From assembly GCA_009773165.1 (NCBI GenBank), contig WOUZ01000002.1, positions 248,001-312,000 on the forward strand: a DNA stretch of 64,000 nt. Direction: 5' to 3'. How positions within the stretch are numbered: the stretch's first letter is position 1; each line of letters begins with the position of its first letter. Positions 47,308 to 56,884 of this stretch are shown here, piece by piece. The position numbers were made by a program, and so were the translations under genes. A model generated the notes under the pieces. That model did not search any database. It was given only the letters and a program-made list of their open reading frames with translations, and was not told the origin of the DNA. This stretch comes from Bacteroidota bacterium (GTDB taxonomy: Bacteria; Bacteroidota; Bacteroidia; Bacteroidales; F082).

Positions 47308-48726
47308 ATGGTTTTTAGCAGTAGCCTGTTTCTATTATATTTCCTTCCGGCTTTCTTGATTGCTTATTATTTGAGTCCGCGTTTTTTGAAAAATTATGTG
47401 GCTCTCGTTGCCAGCATCTTTTTTTATGCATGGGGTGCACCTGATTTCATTTTTATCGTTTTGGGCAGTATTATCATCGACTTTTATATAGTGAAGGTGA
47501 TGCACACCAAAAAAGGTAATCAAAAACGCATGCTAACCGGCCTTAGTATTGCTCTCAATATAGGAATGCTTCTCTATTTTAAATATGCTAATTTCTTTGT
47601 TGAGAATATTGACCTTGTATTAGGGGCTTTTGGCGCTGCCCCCATGAAATGGACTTATATTGTACTTCCTATTGGAATTTCGTTTTTTAGTTTCCAAAAG
47701 ATGACTTATGCGGTTGATGTCTATCGCGGAGTGCATGTCCCTTTAAAACGTGTTAGTGATTTGGCACTTTATATTCTCATGTTTCCACAGCTTATTGCAG
47801 GGCCTATTGTTAGGTTCAACGAGGTAGCCGATCAGATGGTTGACCGAAGGTACAACGAAAATGTTGATAACAGGTTGACTGGATTTTTCCGTTTTACATT
47901 AGGCCTGGCAAAAAAGGTAATGATAGCCAATCCTTTAGGTGCTTATGCCGACAGTGTTTTTGCTGCTGATGCATCTTTTTTATCCAGCCCGGTCTTGTGG
48001 GTAGGGATTATAGCTTATGCCTTCCAGATTTATTACGATTTTGCAGGCTACTCGGACATGGCCATCGGGTTAGGGAGGATGATAGGCTTCGATTTTGTAG
48101 AGAATTTCAACAATCCATACATATCTCAAAGTATTTCAGAGTTTTGGCGTCGCTGGCATATGACGCTGGGGCGATGGATGCGTGATTATCTGTATATTCC
48201 CCTTGGAGGAAGCAAAGTTAGCGTTGGAAGAATGTATTTCAACCTGTGGCTTGTCTTCCTTATTTCGGGATTTTGGCACGGAGCAGCCTGGAACTTTGTT
48301 GTCTGGGGTGCCTTCCATGGTCTTTTCCTAATCGCCGACAGGGTTTTTCTTTTGAAGTTTTACTCCAAAATAGGGAAGCTCCCAAGTGTGCTGATCACCT
48401 TTGTAATTACACTGGTAGGCTGGGTTTTATTCCGGTCGGAAAGTATGGCGCAGGTATGGGACTTTACAGCCGGGATGTTCAGTTTCCGAGGCGGTGATAC
48501 TATTTATGCAAGTCGCGAAGTTTGGGTAACCATGTTTTTTGCTGCTGTATTTGCATTCTGGGCTTATGCGCCACTCGTTGAGAAATGGCAGACGCGTTTA
48601 TTCGATAAAGAGCATAAACTAAGTCATTTGGTTGTTATGACCCTTCTTTCAATTGTATTCTTTATCATAAGTCTTGGCGCAATCACCTCGTCAGGGTTTA
48701 ACCCTTTCATTTATTTCCGTTTCTAA
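47308..48726 (+). CDS. MBOAT family O-acyltransferase (AlgI/PatA-like)
   Basis: This is a 472-residue inner-membrane acyltransferase with about 10-11 hydrophobic helices. The start MVFSSSLFLLYFLPAFLIAY and the internal motifs FWRRWHMTLGRWMRDYLYIP and FLISGFWHGAAWNFVVWGAF (which contains the catalytic His in FWHG) are the AlgI-type signature. Such proteins pass acetyl groups across the membrane to a periplasmic transferase that decorates polysaccharide. The next gene encodes just such a partner, one base after this stop. The polymer modified is unknown. Confidence 0.93.
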   Translation: MVFSSSLFLLYFLPAFLIAYYLSPRFLKNYVALVASIFFYAWGAPDFIFIVLGSIIIDFYIVKVMHTKKGNQKRMLTGLSIALNIGMLLYFKYANFFVENIDLVLGAFGAAPMKWTYIVLPIGISFFSFQKMTYAVDVYRGVHVPLKRVSDLALYILMFPQLIAGPIVRFNEVADQMVDRRYNENVDNRLTGFFRFTLGLAKKVMIANPLGAYADSVFAADASFLSSPVLWVGIIAYAFQIYYDFAGYSDMAIGLGRMIGFDFVENFNNPYISQSISEFWRRWHMTLGRWMRDYLYIPLGGSKVSVGRMYFNLWLVFLISGFWHGAAWNFVVWGAFHGLFLIADRVFLLKFYSKIGKLPSVLITFVITLVGWVLFRSESMAQVWDFTAGMFSFRGGDTIYASREVWVTMFFAAVFAFWAYAPLVEKWQTRLFDKEHKLSHLVVMTLLSIVFFIISLGAITSSGFNPFIYFRF

Positions 48727-48727
48727 T

Positions 48728-50071
48728 ATGAAAAGGATCTGGATTAAGCACCTGCTTTTTAGTATGTTGATGCTAATGATGCTGTTACCCTTTGTGCAGC
48801 ATTATTTTGGATTCCCAAAGGTGAAGGGGTTAAAAGGCTATTTTATCGTCCCTAAGAAACCTGTCTTTTCCTATCATAACCTCATGAATTCCACCTACCA
48901 GGACAGTTTGAACAAATACCTTGAGCAACATATTGGCTACCGTCCTGACCTGGTTCGGCTACATAATCAATACAAATACACGTTTTTCGATACGGTTACG
49001 GCTGCTGGGGTAATTGAAGGAAAAAATGGATATCTATTTGAACTTAATTACTTTAAGGCCTATTATGGACTTGATTTCGTTGGGATGGATACCATTCAAA
49101 AGCATATCAGCCAAACAATTGCAGTAAACGAATGGTTACAGAAAAATAAGAAACATTTGTTGGTGGTTCTTGCTCCCGGAAAAGCCAGCTTTTTTCCTGA
49201 ATATATAACTGATGGTTATAAGCCTAATAGCGTTTTGCCGACAAATGAAACAACTTATTACAAGCTGTTGAAAGAAAACAATATACCCGTTATTAGTGGA
49301 AACAGACTTTTTAATTCGATAAAGGATACAAGCCGTTTTGCTCTGTATCCAAAATGTGGCATCCATTGGAGTTATTACGGGATGGGGGTCGTTTTTGATA
49401 CAATTATAAACACAATGGAGCAAATTTCGGGGCACTACTTTGTTGACTTTGGCATCAAAAACATCGAAGTAACCCACCGGTTGCGATCACCTGACCGCGA
49501 TTTATGGGAAGGATTGAATCTTTTCAGCCAGCCCGACGATGATCCAATGCCGTATCCTGAGTTTACTTTTGAGAAAAAAAGACCCGACAGCATGCCTTCG
49601 GTAATTGTTGTAGCCGACAGTTATTATTGGCAATGGTACGGCAGCGGTTATGCAAGCAGGGCTTTTGGAAAACATGATTTCTGGTATTATAACAAGCAAA
49701 TTATTCCGGGCGATGGAGGAGAAGCCATCCAGAAACATGCTATCGACCTCATGACAAGGGTTTTGGAAGCTGACTTTATTATTTTGCTTCAAACCGATGC
49801 CAATATGTCGCGTTATAGTTTTGGTTTTATCCCTGAGCTTTTTAATGCTATTCAGAAAATAAGTCAATGGGATGCCACAGCGCTTAGCGAAATTCAGCAA
49901 ACAATGGAACGTATCCGTAAAAGTCCTTCCTATATGGAGATGATCAAAGAAAAAGCTGAAAAAAGAAAGATAACTGTAGAAGAAATGCTCCGGATTGATG
50001 CTACCTGGGTGTATGAAAATAAGCGTGAAGCAGCACTTAAAAGTCAGGAAGCTACAAAAAACACACCTTAA
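48728..50071 (+). CDS. AlgJ/AlgX-like SGNH-fold acetyltransferase partner of MBOAT
   Basis: This is a 447-residue protein with an N-terminal membrane anchor or signal (HLLFSMLMLMMLLPFVQ) and a large periplasmic domain. It has the AlgX-type features: EGKNGYLFELNYF, KHLLVVLAPGKASFFPEY, the active-site GIHWSYYG (His-Trp), and a later SGNH-type block VVADSYYWQWYG with the Asp-Ser pair. This domain accepts acetyl groups from the MBOAT protein and places them on a glycan. The ATG at 48728 is chosen, one base after the MBOAT stop. The C-terminal helix (TMERIRKSPSYMEMIKEKAE) is charged and has no known role. Confidence 0.83.
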   Translation: MKRIWIKHLLFSMLMLMMLLPFVQHYFGFPKVKGLKGYFIVPKKPVFSYHNLMNSTYQDSLNKYLEQHIGYRPDLVRLHNQYKYTFFDTVTAAGVIEGKNGYLFELNYFKAYYGLDFVGMDTIQKHISQTIAVNEWLQKNKKHLLVVLAPGKASFFPEYITDGYKPNSVLPTNETTYYKLLKENNIPVISGNRLFNSIKDTSRFALYPKCGIHWSYYGMGVVFDTIINTMEQISGHYFVDFGIKNIEVTHRLRSPDRDLWEGLNLFSQPDDDPMPYPEFTFEKKRPDSMPSVIVVADSYYWQWYGSGYASRAFGKHDFWYYNKQIIPGDGGEAIQKHAIDLMTRVLEADFIILLQTDANMSRYSFGFIPELFNAIQKISQWDATALSEIQQTMERIRKSPSYMEMIKEKAEKRKITVEEMLRIDATWVYENKREAALKSQEATKNTP

Positions 50072-50075
50072 GTTC

Positions 50076-51674
50076 ATGAATCAATTGCTCAATCTGGTAT
50101 CGAAACGAATAGCCCAATCGGAACCCTGGCTATTTTTGATCGTTGCATTGGCAAGTCTCATTCCCCTCTTTTTGCTGCATTATGTTGGTTCACTCGATGG
50201 TCCAAAACACTTATCAGCATCCAATATGCTGGGTCAATTGCTAATGGGTAATGATTCGTTCTCCAACTATTTTACCCTCAATCCATTGTATATTGGAAAC
50301 GTACTTGGAATATACATGCTATCGCTTCTGAATCTGGTTTTGCCGGCCTGGATGGCCGAAAAAGTTTTCATTGCATGTTATTTGCTGAGTTTCGTCTATG
50401 GGTTTCGCTACCTGATTAAAAGTATTAACGACAAAAGCACCTTATTCAGCCTGCTCATCTTTCCTTTCACGCATACTTCCCTTTTCATGATGGGATATTA
50501 CAACTTCAGTCTGGCAATCGGTCTTTTGTTTTTTGCACTTGGTTATTGGATTAGACATCACAGGTCTTTTAGTCGAAAGTCATTGGCAATACTTGGTTTA
50601 CTCTTGTTGTTGACTTACTTGGCTCACATATTTGTATTTTTTATAACAATCTTTCTTATTGCTCTTGCCGGATTTGCTGACTTTTTTATTAGCTATCGTT
50701 CCAACGAAAAGCAATCATTTAAAGATTTTAGAATAATGGCAATCCAAACGATAGTGGCTGCGTTGCCTTCATTAATTCTTTCATTTTTTTATGTGATTCG
50801 GATTGTTGATTTTCAGCAAAGCAATTCCTTCAGAGAAGGTGATGCAGACAAACTTGCAGATCTGATGAGTTTTAGAATGCTTGTGGGTTATGATATGAAA
50901 GCGGAGTTACCGCTTACCAGCATGTTGCTTTATTTTTTCGCTTCATTGACAGCTTTTATTTTGATTTGGAGAATTGCTACATGGCTAAAACAACCAAAAG
51001 ATACTGTAAGACCGTTTTGGAGCAGTACAGATAGCTGGCTTGTAATCACCCTGCTTTTTCTTTTTCTCTATTTTGTGCTTCCCGATGGTACCGATGCAGC
51101 AGCAAGTGTTGGCATGCGTATGCTCATTTTAACTTCCGTTTTATGGGCTTTATGGATTGGATTACAACGTGTTCCAACACTTTTAGGTGTTTTTCCGTTA
51201 GTTGGAATACTGTTGTTTGGATTCCAAAGCAGAGCAATCCATCTCAAGTACCTCAAACCGCTCGATCAAACGATACGACAAATTGAAGTTTTCGAAAAGC
51301 ATCTTCCTGCAAACAGCCTTGTTGTAACCATGAACTTCAGTAAAAATTGGCTGATGCATTATTTTCACAACTATTTTGGCATGGAACAAGCTGTTGTTGA
51401 TTTGAAAAGCAATGCATGCTCACCTTTCATGGCCTTTGATTGGCGCAATAAAAAACCTGAAATGCTTACCGATGCTGCCAAAGAAGGTGGTTTTACAGGT
51501 TACCCTGGGAAAGACGGTAAACTACAAACAGCTACTCATGTGGTCATTTTTGAATATCGCTGGTATTTGAAGGAGGAAACGCTGATGGAATTCAGATCGG
51601 TTTTGGACAGTTTTTATGTGCTGTCACATGTTTCAGATAATCAAATGCTTGCTATCTTTGAACGCAGGAATTAG
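50076..51674 (+). CDS. Large polytopic membrane protein, possible GT-C glycosyltransferase
   Basis: This is a 532-residue protein with about 10-12 membrane helices and a soluble C-terminal domain of about 130 residues. I do not recognise a named family. The loop after the first helix reads GSLDGPKHLSASN, where an Asp early after helix one recalls the catalytic Asp of GT-C enzymes. The C-terminal domain has a FVVTMNF-like strand (NSLVVTMNFSKNW), then FDWRNKKPEM and FEYRWYLKEE. It starts four bases after the AlgX-like stop and six bases before the next membrane protein, so it is part of this operon and probably acts on the same glycan. Confidence 0.55.
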   Translation: MNQLLNLVSKRIAQSEPWLFLIVALASLIPLFLLHYVGSLDGPKHLSASNMLGQLLMGNDSFSNYFTLNPLYIGNVLGIYMLSLLNLVLPAWMAEKVFIACYLLSFVYGFRYLIKSINDKSTLFSLLIFPFTHTSLFMMGYYNFSLAIGLLFFALGYWIRHHRSFSRKSLAILGLLLLLTYLAHIFVFFITIFLIALAGFADFFISYRSNEKQSFKDFRIMAIQTIVAALPSLILSFFYVIRIVDFQQSNSFREGDADKLADLMSFRMLVGYDMKAELPLTSMLLYFFASLTAFILIWRIATWLKQPKDTVRPFWSSTDSWLVITLLFLFLYFVLPDGTDAAASVGMRMLILTSVLWALWIGLQRVPTLLGVFPLVGILLFGFQSRAIHLKYLKPLDQTIRQIEVFEKHLPANSLVVTMNFSKNWLMHYFHNYFGMEQAVVDLKSNACSPFMAFDWRNKKPEMLTDAAKEGGFTGYPGKDGKLQTATHVVIFEYRWYLKEETLMEFRSVLDSFYVLSHVSDNQMLAIFERRN

Positions 51675-51680
51675 CACAAA

Positions 51681-53528
51681 ATGAAACTGAACACACAGAA
51701 ATTTGACTGGTCCATTTATACAATGATTGCACTGCTTTTAGTGCTTACATGGATTGTCTTTTCACATATACCTCACAAGATTTTATCCTGGGATATTTTT
51801 GGATATTACCTGTATCTTCCTTTTACGTTTATTTATTACGATTTGGGCTTGAGAGATTTTGCTGTTGTACAAGGTATTATTGATAAATATCAAAACACAG
51901 CCTGGTTTTATCAGGCGCTTCCTCAACAGGGAGGCGAATGGGTGATGAAATATCCAATGGGAATGGCAGTTCTTTACTTGCCTTGGTTTGCTGTCGGACA
52001 CCTTTGGGCAATTATTGGAGGGTACGAAACCGATGGTTTTTCTTCTCCCTATCAATTAAGTGTGCTTTATGGAAGTTTCATTTATACCGTCCTTGGAATT
52101 GTTTTTTTCAGGAAGAGTCTGAGAAAATTTTTCGATCCGCTGATTACCTCTATATTATTGATTACCATAGTTTTCGGAACAAATTATTTAGTGTTGACAG
52201 TTTATCATGGACAAGGGCTTATGTCGCATAATTACCTTTTCTTTCTGTTTGCACTCATCCTTTGGTTTACAATCCGCTGGCACGAACAGCCTTCATTGAA
52301 ATTTGCGACTGCTTTGGGTTTATTGATTGGACTTGCTGCTCTTAGTCGTCCAACAGAAATTCTTGTTGCAGGAATTCCATTGTTTTGGGGAATTCACAAC
52401 ACAGAGAGCCTGTTAAATAAAGTTTCCTTATTTAAAAAAAGGTGGAAAGATGTTGTTATTCTTGGGCTCCTGATAACCTTGATAGGAGGGATGCAACTTG
52501 TTTATTTCAAACTGATGACAGGTAAATTTCTTTTCAACAGTTATGGCGGCAATGCAGGCGAAGGCATGGAATTTCTTCACCCTTACATTTGGCAGGTACT
52601 ATTCAGTTTCCGTAAAGGATGGTTGATTTATACTCCAGTAATGATTTTGGCTCTTGCAGGCTTTGTGCAGCTTTTCCAACGAAAACGTGAGTATTTCTGG
52701 AGCATTTTTCTGTTTTTTATTGTGTCGTTTTATGTCATAGCCAGCTGGTCCTGTTGGTGGTACGCCGACAGCTTCAGCCAAAGAGCGCTCATACCCATGT
52801 ATGTTTTTCTGGCGATACCTATGGGCTACTTAATAGAAGGATTTTTACACCGGAACATAATCTTAAAGATTTTAATTTCAGCACTTTTGATAGTTTTAAT
52901 CACGTTTAATTTGTTTCAAAGCCATCAGTTTTTAAAAGGTATCATTCACAGTTCACGCATGACTAAAGCCTACTATAAGGAGGTGTTTTTAAGCATGAAG
53001 CTGCCAGCGGACGCAGAGAAATTGCTTTTAGTTGACCGTAACAAAAGCCCGGAGCAACTTCTGGCTTCGGGAGGCTTCACCAAAAGAAACATTGTAGTTC
53101 AAATGTTTGAAAACGAGGGAGTGGATGCTTCAGCCTTTGGGTTAAAGGATGCAAGAGGCAAGGTTGTTGAACTTTCTCCAAAGGTGCAGTTCTCTCCAAA
53201 ATTTGAAACAGATTACCATTCGCTTGGTATTGAAGAGTATGGAATTTTGAAAATTACAGCCCGTGTTTTTGTTGCCGAATCACCTGAGGTGAACCCCTTT
53301 TCGATTACGGCGACTTTTATGCATAACGGATTTGCTTACTATTATAAAAGTAAGAAGGCGGATCCCAACGAGATAAAACTCAACCAATGGAACGAAATGG
53401 AGCTCTTGTATTTAATCCCGGAGGTAAGGCGGCCTGACGATAATTTTCGAGTAACGATCTGGCACAGAGGTGAGAAACCAGTATATGTTGATGAAGTAGT
53501 TATTGATTTGTTACAACCTGAACGTTGA
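51681..53528 (+). CDS. GT-C-like membrane protein with C-terminal beta-sandwich (copy 1)
   Basis: This is a 615-residue protein with about 11-12 membrane helices. The first periplasmic loop reads ILSWDIFGYYLYLPFTFIYY, with an Asp placed as the catalytic residue of GT-C (PMT/ArnT-type) enzymes, followed by YPMGMAVLYLPWF. The last 130 residues form a soluble, beta-rich domain ending YLIPEVRRPDDNFRVTIWHR and VDEVVIDLLQP. The protein at 54351-56222 on the opposite strand has the same layout and motifs, so the two are paralogues. A lipid-linked sugar donor is expected for GT-C enzymes, but activity here is inferred. Confidence 0.65.
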   Translation: MKLNTQKFDWSIYTMIALLLVLTWIVFSHIPHKILSWDIFGYYLYLPFTFIYYDLGLRDFAVVQGIIDKYQNTAWFYQALPQQGGEWVMKYPMGMAVLYLPWFAVGHLWAIIGGYETDGFSSPYQLSVLYGSFIYTVLGIVFFRKSLRKFFDPLITSILLITIVFGTNYLVLTVYHGQGLMSHNYLFFLFALILWFTIRWHEQPSLKFATALGLLIGLAALSRPTEILVAGIPLFWGIHNTESLLNKVSLFKKRWKDVVILGLLITLIGGMQLVYFKLMTGKFLFNSYGGNAGEGMEFLHPYIWQVLFSFRKGWLIYTPVMILALAGFVQLFQRKREYFWSIFLFFIVSFYVIASWSCWWYADSFSQRALIPMYVFLAIPMGYLIEGFLHRNIILKILISALLIVLITFNLFQSHQFLKGIIHSSRMTKAYYKEVFLSMKLPADAEKLLLVDRNKSPEQLLASGGFTKRNIVVQMFENEGVDASAFGLKDARGKVVELSPKVQFSPKFETDYHSLGIEEYGILKITARVFVAESPEVNPFSITATFMHNGFAYYYKSKKADPNEIKLNQWNEMELLYLIPEVRRPDDNFRVTIWHRGEKPVYVDEVVIDLLQPER

Positions 53529-53574
53529 GTGTGTTTCGGAGACAGAATTTGTTCGGAATTTGGTTTACCAATGC

Positions 53575-54312
53575 TTAGTTTTTGAACGTCTTTTTGTCAA
53601 AAAGATTGTATTTCAAAATACACCAAATGGCTCTGAATCCATCCTTCCAGTTGATTTTTTTACCTTCAGCATAGGTGCGTCCGTAATAGGAGATGCCTAC
53701 TTCATAAATGCGAACATCTTTTACACGGGCGATTTTTGCAGTCACTTCAGGTTCAAAACCAAAACGGTTTTCTTTCAGGTAGATCGATTGAATAATATCC
53801 CGTCTGAACAATTTATAACCCGATTCCATATCGCTAAGGTTGAGGTTGGTAAATGCATTGGAGATAGATGTGAGGAATTTATTACCGATTGAATGCCAGA
53901 AAAACAAGATCCTGTGGGGTTTCCCACCCATAAAACGTGAGCCATAAACTACATCAGCCATACCGTCGAGCACTGGGCTCAGTAAGTGGGGATATTCTCG
54001 AGGGTCATATTCATGATCGGCATCCTGAACCAGCACATAGCTTCCTGTGGCAGCCATGATACCTTGACGAATTACAAATCCTTTTCCACGGTTGGGCTTT
54101 GATTCGATCAAACGAATAGGAAAACGCTTTTCGTTGGAAATAAACTTTTCAACTTCAGCTATGGTAGTATCTTTTGAAGCGTCATCAACAATAATGATTT
54201 CACCAGATATCTGATTGTTATCCAGACTTTTACAAATTTTATTTAAAACCTGAGCAATGGCCCTTTCTTCGTTGTACGCTGGTACAATGATACTCAACAG
54301 GATTTCTTTCAT
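53575..54312 (-). CDS. Glycosyltransferase family 2 (polyprenyl-phosphate mannose synthase-like)
   Basis: This is a 245-residue GT2 enzyme with no membrane helices. It starts LLSIIVPAYNEERAIAQVL and has the nucleotide-metal motif IIVDDASKDTT, the DXD-type VLVQDADHEYDPREYPHLL, and MESGYKLFRRD (typical DPM1 SGYK region). This is the short, soluble, DPM1-like group, which makes polyprenyl-phosphate mannose or glucose on the cytoplasmic face. The ATG at 54312 is chosen since MKEILLSIIVPAYNEE is the standard start. It directly follows the GT-C paralogue on its strand, so the lipid-linked donor and a user of it may be made together. Confidence 0.9.
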   Translation of the reverse strand: MKEILLSIIVPAYNEERAIAQVLNKICKSLDNNQISGEIIIVDDASKDTTIAEVEKFISNEKRFPIRLIESKPNRGKGFVIRQGIMAATGSYVLVQDADHEYDPREYPHLLSPVLDGMADVVYGSRFMGGKPHRILFFWHSIGNKFLTSISNAFTNLNLSDMESGYKLFRRDIIQSIYLKENRFGFEPEVTAKIARVKDVRIYEVGISYYGRTYAEGKKINWKDGFRAIWCILKYNLFDKKTFKN

Positions 54313-54350
54313 AATGCAGTTAAAGGGCGCAAATTTAAGGATTGTTTTTG

Positions 54351-56222
54351 TCAATCCGGCATAGGCTCGAGTATATTTACCTTGAAATCATCAACAAATG
54401 CAGTATTTTCTCCTCGATACCAAATATATGTCTCGAACCTGTCAGCCGGTGTTGTGGCCTCGGGGGCAAGATATTTAAATGAGAAATCCTTCCACTTACC
54501 AGGAATATCCGGTGTGAGATTGAAAGCACGATATTTATAGACTTTGCCTTTATTTGATACGTTTTTACCACGGTAGGTATAGGTTGCTATAAGCACTAAA
54601 TCACCTTCTTTAAATACCGAGTCTGTAAAAAATCTTCCGGATATTTCAGCCCAGTAATGGTCAGCCTGACTAATTTCAGCATTAGCTTTTTTAACTCCTG
54701 GAGACCATGGCTTCTCTTTTGAAAGCATAAAAACCTGATTAGTGCTGTCTAGAGGATCAACAAATGAGTCGGTCCTACTTGAATTAGATGACTGAAAGTC
54801 GTAATATTGGATGTTACGTGACTGATATTGAATATGTTTTGGTAAATTGCCGCCATTATTATCATCCATATACCTGTCAATGAGTAGCAATTCCCAATCT
54901 TTTTCATTTGGTGTTATTTGACCAAAAATCTTCCAATAATAAGCTTTAGTCATTCTGCTGCCGTCAATAATGCCAGCCATTGTTTGCCAGCCTTGAAAAA
55001 TTGTTAGCAGAATAAAAAATGCCAGAATTAGCATTAGAATGTACTTCGTGAACTTATTAACATTTTCAGACAGAAATTGAATGAAAAACCCAAGAGGGAT
55101 AATCAATAAAGCATATGACTGAATAAATGCCCTCCATCCATAGCTCACTAAACTGGTGAAAGAAGCAATTAAGACCAGATTTAAAAGAAAATGACTCATT
55201 AATGAGAGGAAGGGGCGACTGTTTTTTTTCAACATCACAACGAAACCGACTATTGCAAAAATCATCATCGGAGCATAAACAAACCAACCCTTTCGGTAAC
55301 TAAAGAGCACCCAACTAAATCGAGGGTTACTAAAATCGAGCCCGGATTGAGGATCAGTATAAGTATTATAATAAACGTAGCCTGTATACAATTCATAATA
55401 AGCAATCTGCGGTAAGCCAGGAAGAACAGTTAAGAATACCAAAAGAATTACATGATGAAAGTGTTTTAAAACTAAAAGAAACTTGGTTTTGAAACTTTCC
55501 CAGTTATTTATATTCCAAAATAAAGGAATCAAAACCGCTATAATTTCCCCTGGACGGGAAACTATTATCAAACCCAATAGAAGCCCTATTACTATTGCAT
55601 AACTTATCTTTGGTTTTTCGTGCCAACGAATTGTGAACCAGAGAAGCATGGCATAAAGTGTAAAAAGAAGTGTATGTGGTGCGCCGGCATCAAAAGTTGT
55701 CCAAAAAAATAAATTGGTTCCCAAATACATTGCCAGAAGTGTAATTGCTGTTATCCGGTCATCAAAAAACTTTAGCAAAACTTTGCGGCTATATATCAAA
55801 CCAACTGCCACATAAAAAAATGCAGCCAGCATCATTGCTAATTGATAGGGATATGAGAAACCATCAGTTGGATAAGCAGTTAGATGAGCAAGGCCATGCC
55901 CGATAAAAAAGAATGGCATTAACAGTATCGACATTCCGCAAAAGAAACGAATGATATTATTATCCCCAATTGCGTGCAGTTGATAAAAATTCGGAGTGTT
56001 TTGATAAGTGGCATTTATTTGTTCAAGCCAACTTAAATCACTGATTCCTGGATCATGATAGATAAATGTGGCAGGAAGATAAAGATATAAGCCAAAGTAA
56101 TCGAAGCTTAGAATATTTGCTTGCTGAAAGATAAACTTCAAGCTGCCAAGAAATATTATAAGTGCCACTACTACGAGGAAAGAAAGCTTTTCTTTTTCCA
56201 GAACCTGTTTTAAATAACTCAT
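54351..56222 (-). CDS. GT-C-like membrane protein with C-terminal beta-sandwich (copy 2)
   Basis: This is a 623-residue protein with about 11-12 membrane helices. It shares with the gene at 51681 the loop ILSFDYFGLYLYLPATFIYH (same Asp position), LWFTIRWHEKP, LLLGLIIVSRPGEI, FSYRKGWFVYAPMMI, SRMTKAYYWKIFG, and the C-terminal beta-rich domain ending ADRFETYIWYRGEN and VDDFKVNILEP. It is a divergent paralogue, not a recent duplicate. It lies head-to-tail with the GT2 gene and 38 bases upstream of it on the minus strand. I infer a glycosyltransferase that uses polyprenyl-phosphate sugar; no activity is proven. Confidence 0.68.
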   Translation of the reverse strand: MSYLKQVLEKEKLSFLVVVALIIFLGSLKFIFQQANILSFDYFGLYLYLPATFIYHDPGISDLSWLEQINATYQNTPNFYQLHAIGDNNIIRFFCGMSILLMPFFFIGHGLAHLTAYPTDGFSYPYQLAMMLAAFFYVAVGLIYSRKVLLKFFDDRITAITLLAMYLGTNLFFWTTFDAGAPHTLLFTLYAMLLWFTIRWHEKPKISYAIVIGLLLGLIIVSRPGEIIAVLIPLFWNINNWESFKTKFLLVLKHFHHVILLVFLTVLPGLPQIAYYELYTGYVYYNTYTDPQSGLDFSNPRFSWVLFSYRKGWFVYAPMMIFAIVGFVVMLKKNSRPFLSLMSHFLLNLVLIASFTSLVSYGWRAFIQSYALLIIPLGFFIQFLSENVNKFTKYILMLILAFFILLTIFQGWQTMAGIIDGSRMTKAYYWKIFGQITPNEKDWELLLIDRYMDDNNGGNLPKHIQYQSRNIQYYDFQSSNSSRTDSFVDPLDSTNQVFMLSKEKPWSPGVKKANAEISQADHYWAEISGRFFTDSVFKEGDLVLIATYTYRGKNVSNKGKVYKYRAFNLTPDIPGKWKDFSFKYLAPEATTPADRFETYIWYRGENTAFVDDFKVNILEPMPD

Positions 56223-56884
56223 TTGATCTTAATACATTACAAAACATCAATTGTTAGATAATCACATAAACCGCTACTGAACTTGAAATGATTTTAGCAT
56301 TTATATGATTTAATTTGCTGATATTCATTATCAAGGATTAAATGCATGCAGGTTAAGTACCTCAAGACTTGAACACCATTTACGATAGTAAAAATAGTTG
56401 TTTATTCTCAACTTGATAACAAATCATAGCTTAGAAAATGAATTTTGACCTAACAAAGATTATTGGCTTATTTTTTAGACACATTTCAACTTCACATATG
56501 ATAATTACGTAATGTCTGCTGTCAATTAATGGGTTCCGGTCACCGTTTCAGTCTGCTATGATTCATATAAAACTAATAAGGTTTCCTGTTTGGGCGGGTC
56601 TCAAATTTCAGATTAGTAATTGTGTTAGTTTGTCTTAATATTTGATTAAATGGGTTAGAATGAAACGCATTTATTTGCAAAAACCTTACCTTTACCGAAA
56701 GAATTCAGACATTTTTGAGTTGGAATAATTCAGAGTCCTGTTGCAATAACCGGCAACTTGGTTTTTTGTATAATAGTATATTTATTAGCAAGTTATGGCG
56801 CTTCGAAAGTAAGCAAGTGATTAAAAATAGACACTTCAGCATTACGTAAATATGTAAATACAGTAAAACAAATAATTCAACAAA
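56223..56884. other. AT-rich intergenic region, no gene seen
   Basis: These 662 bases between two divergent genes contain only short, unconvincing frames. A weak stem (GTTGC/GCAAC near 56740-56755) followed by a T-run is visible. No TAnnTTTG with a matching -33 was found. Sequence composition is more AT-rich than in the flanking glycan genes. Confidence 0.5.
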
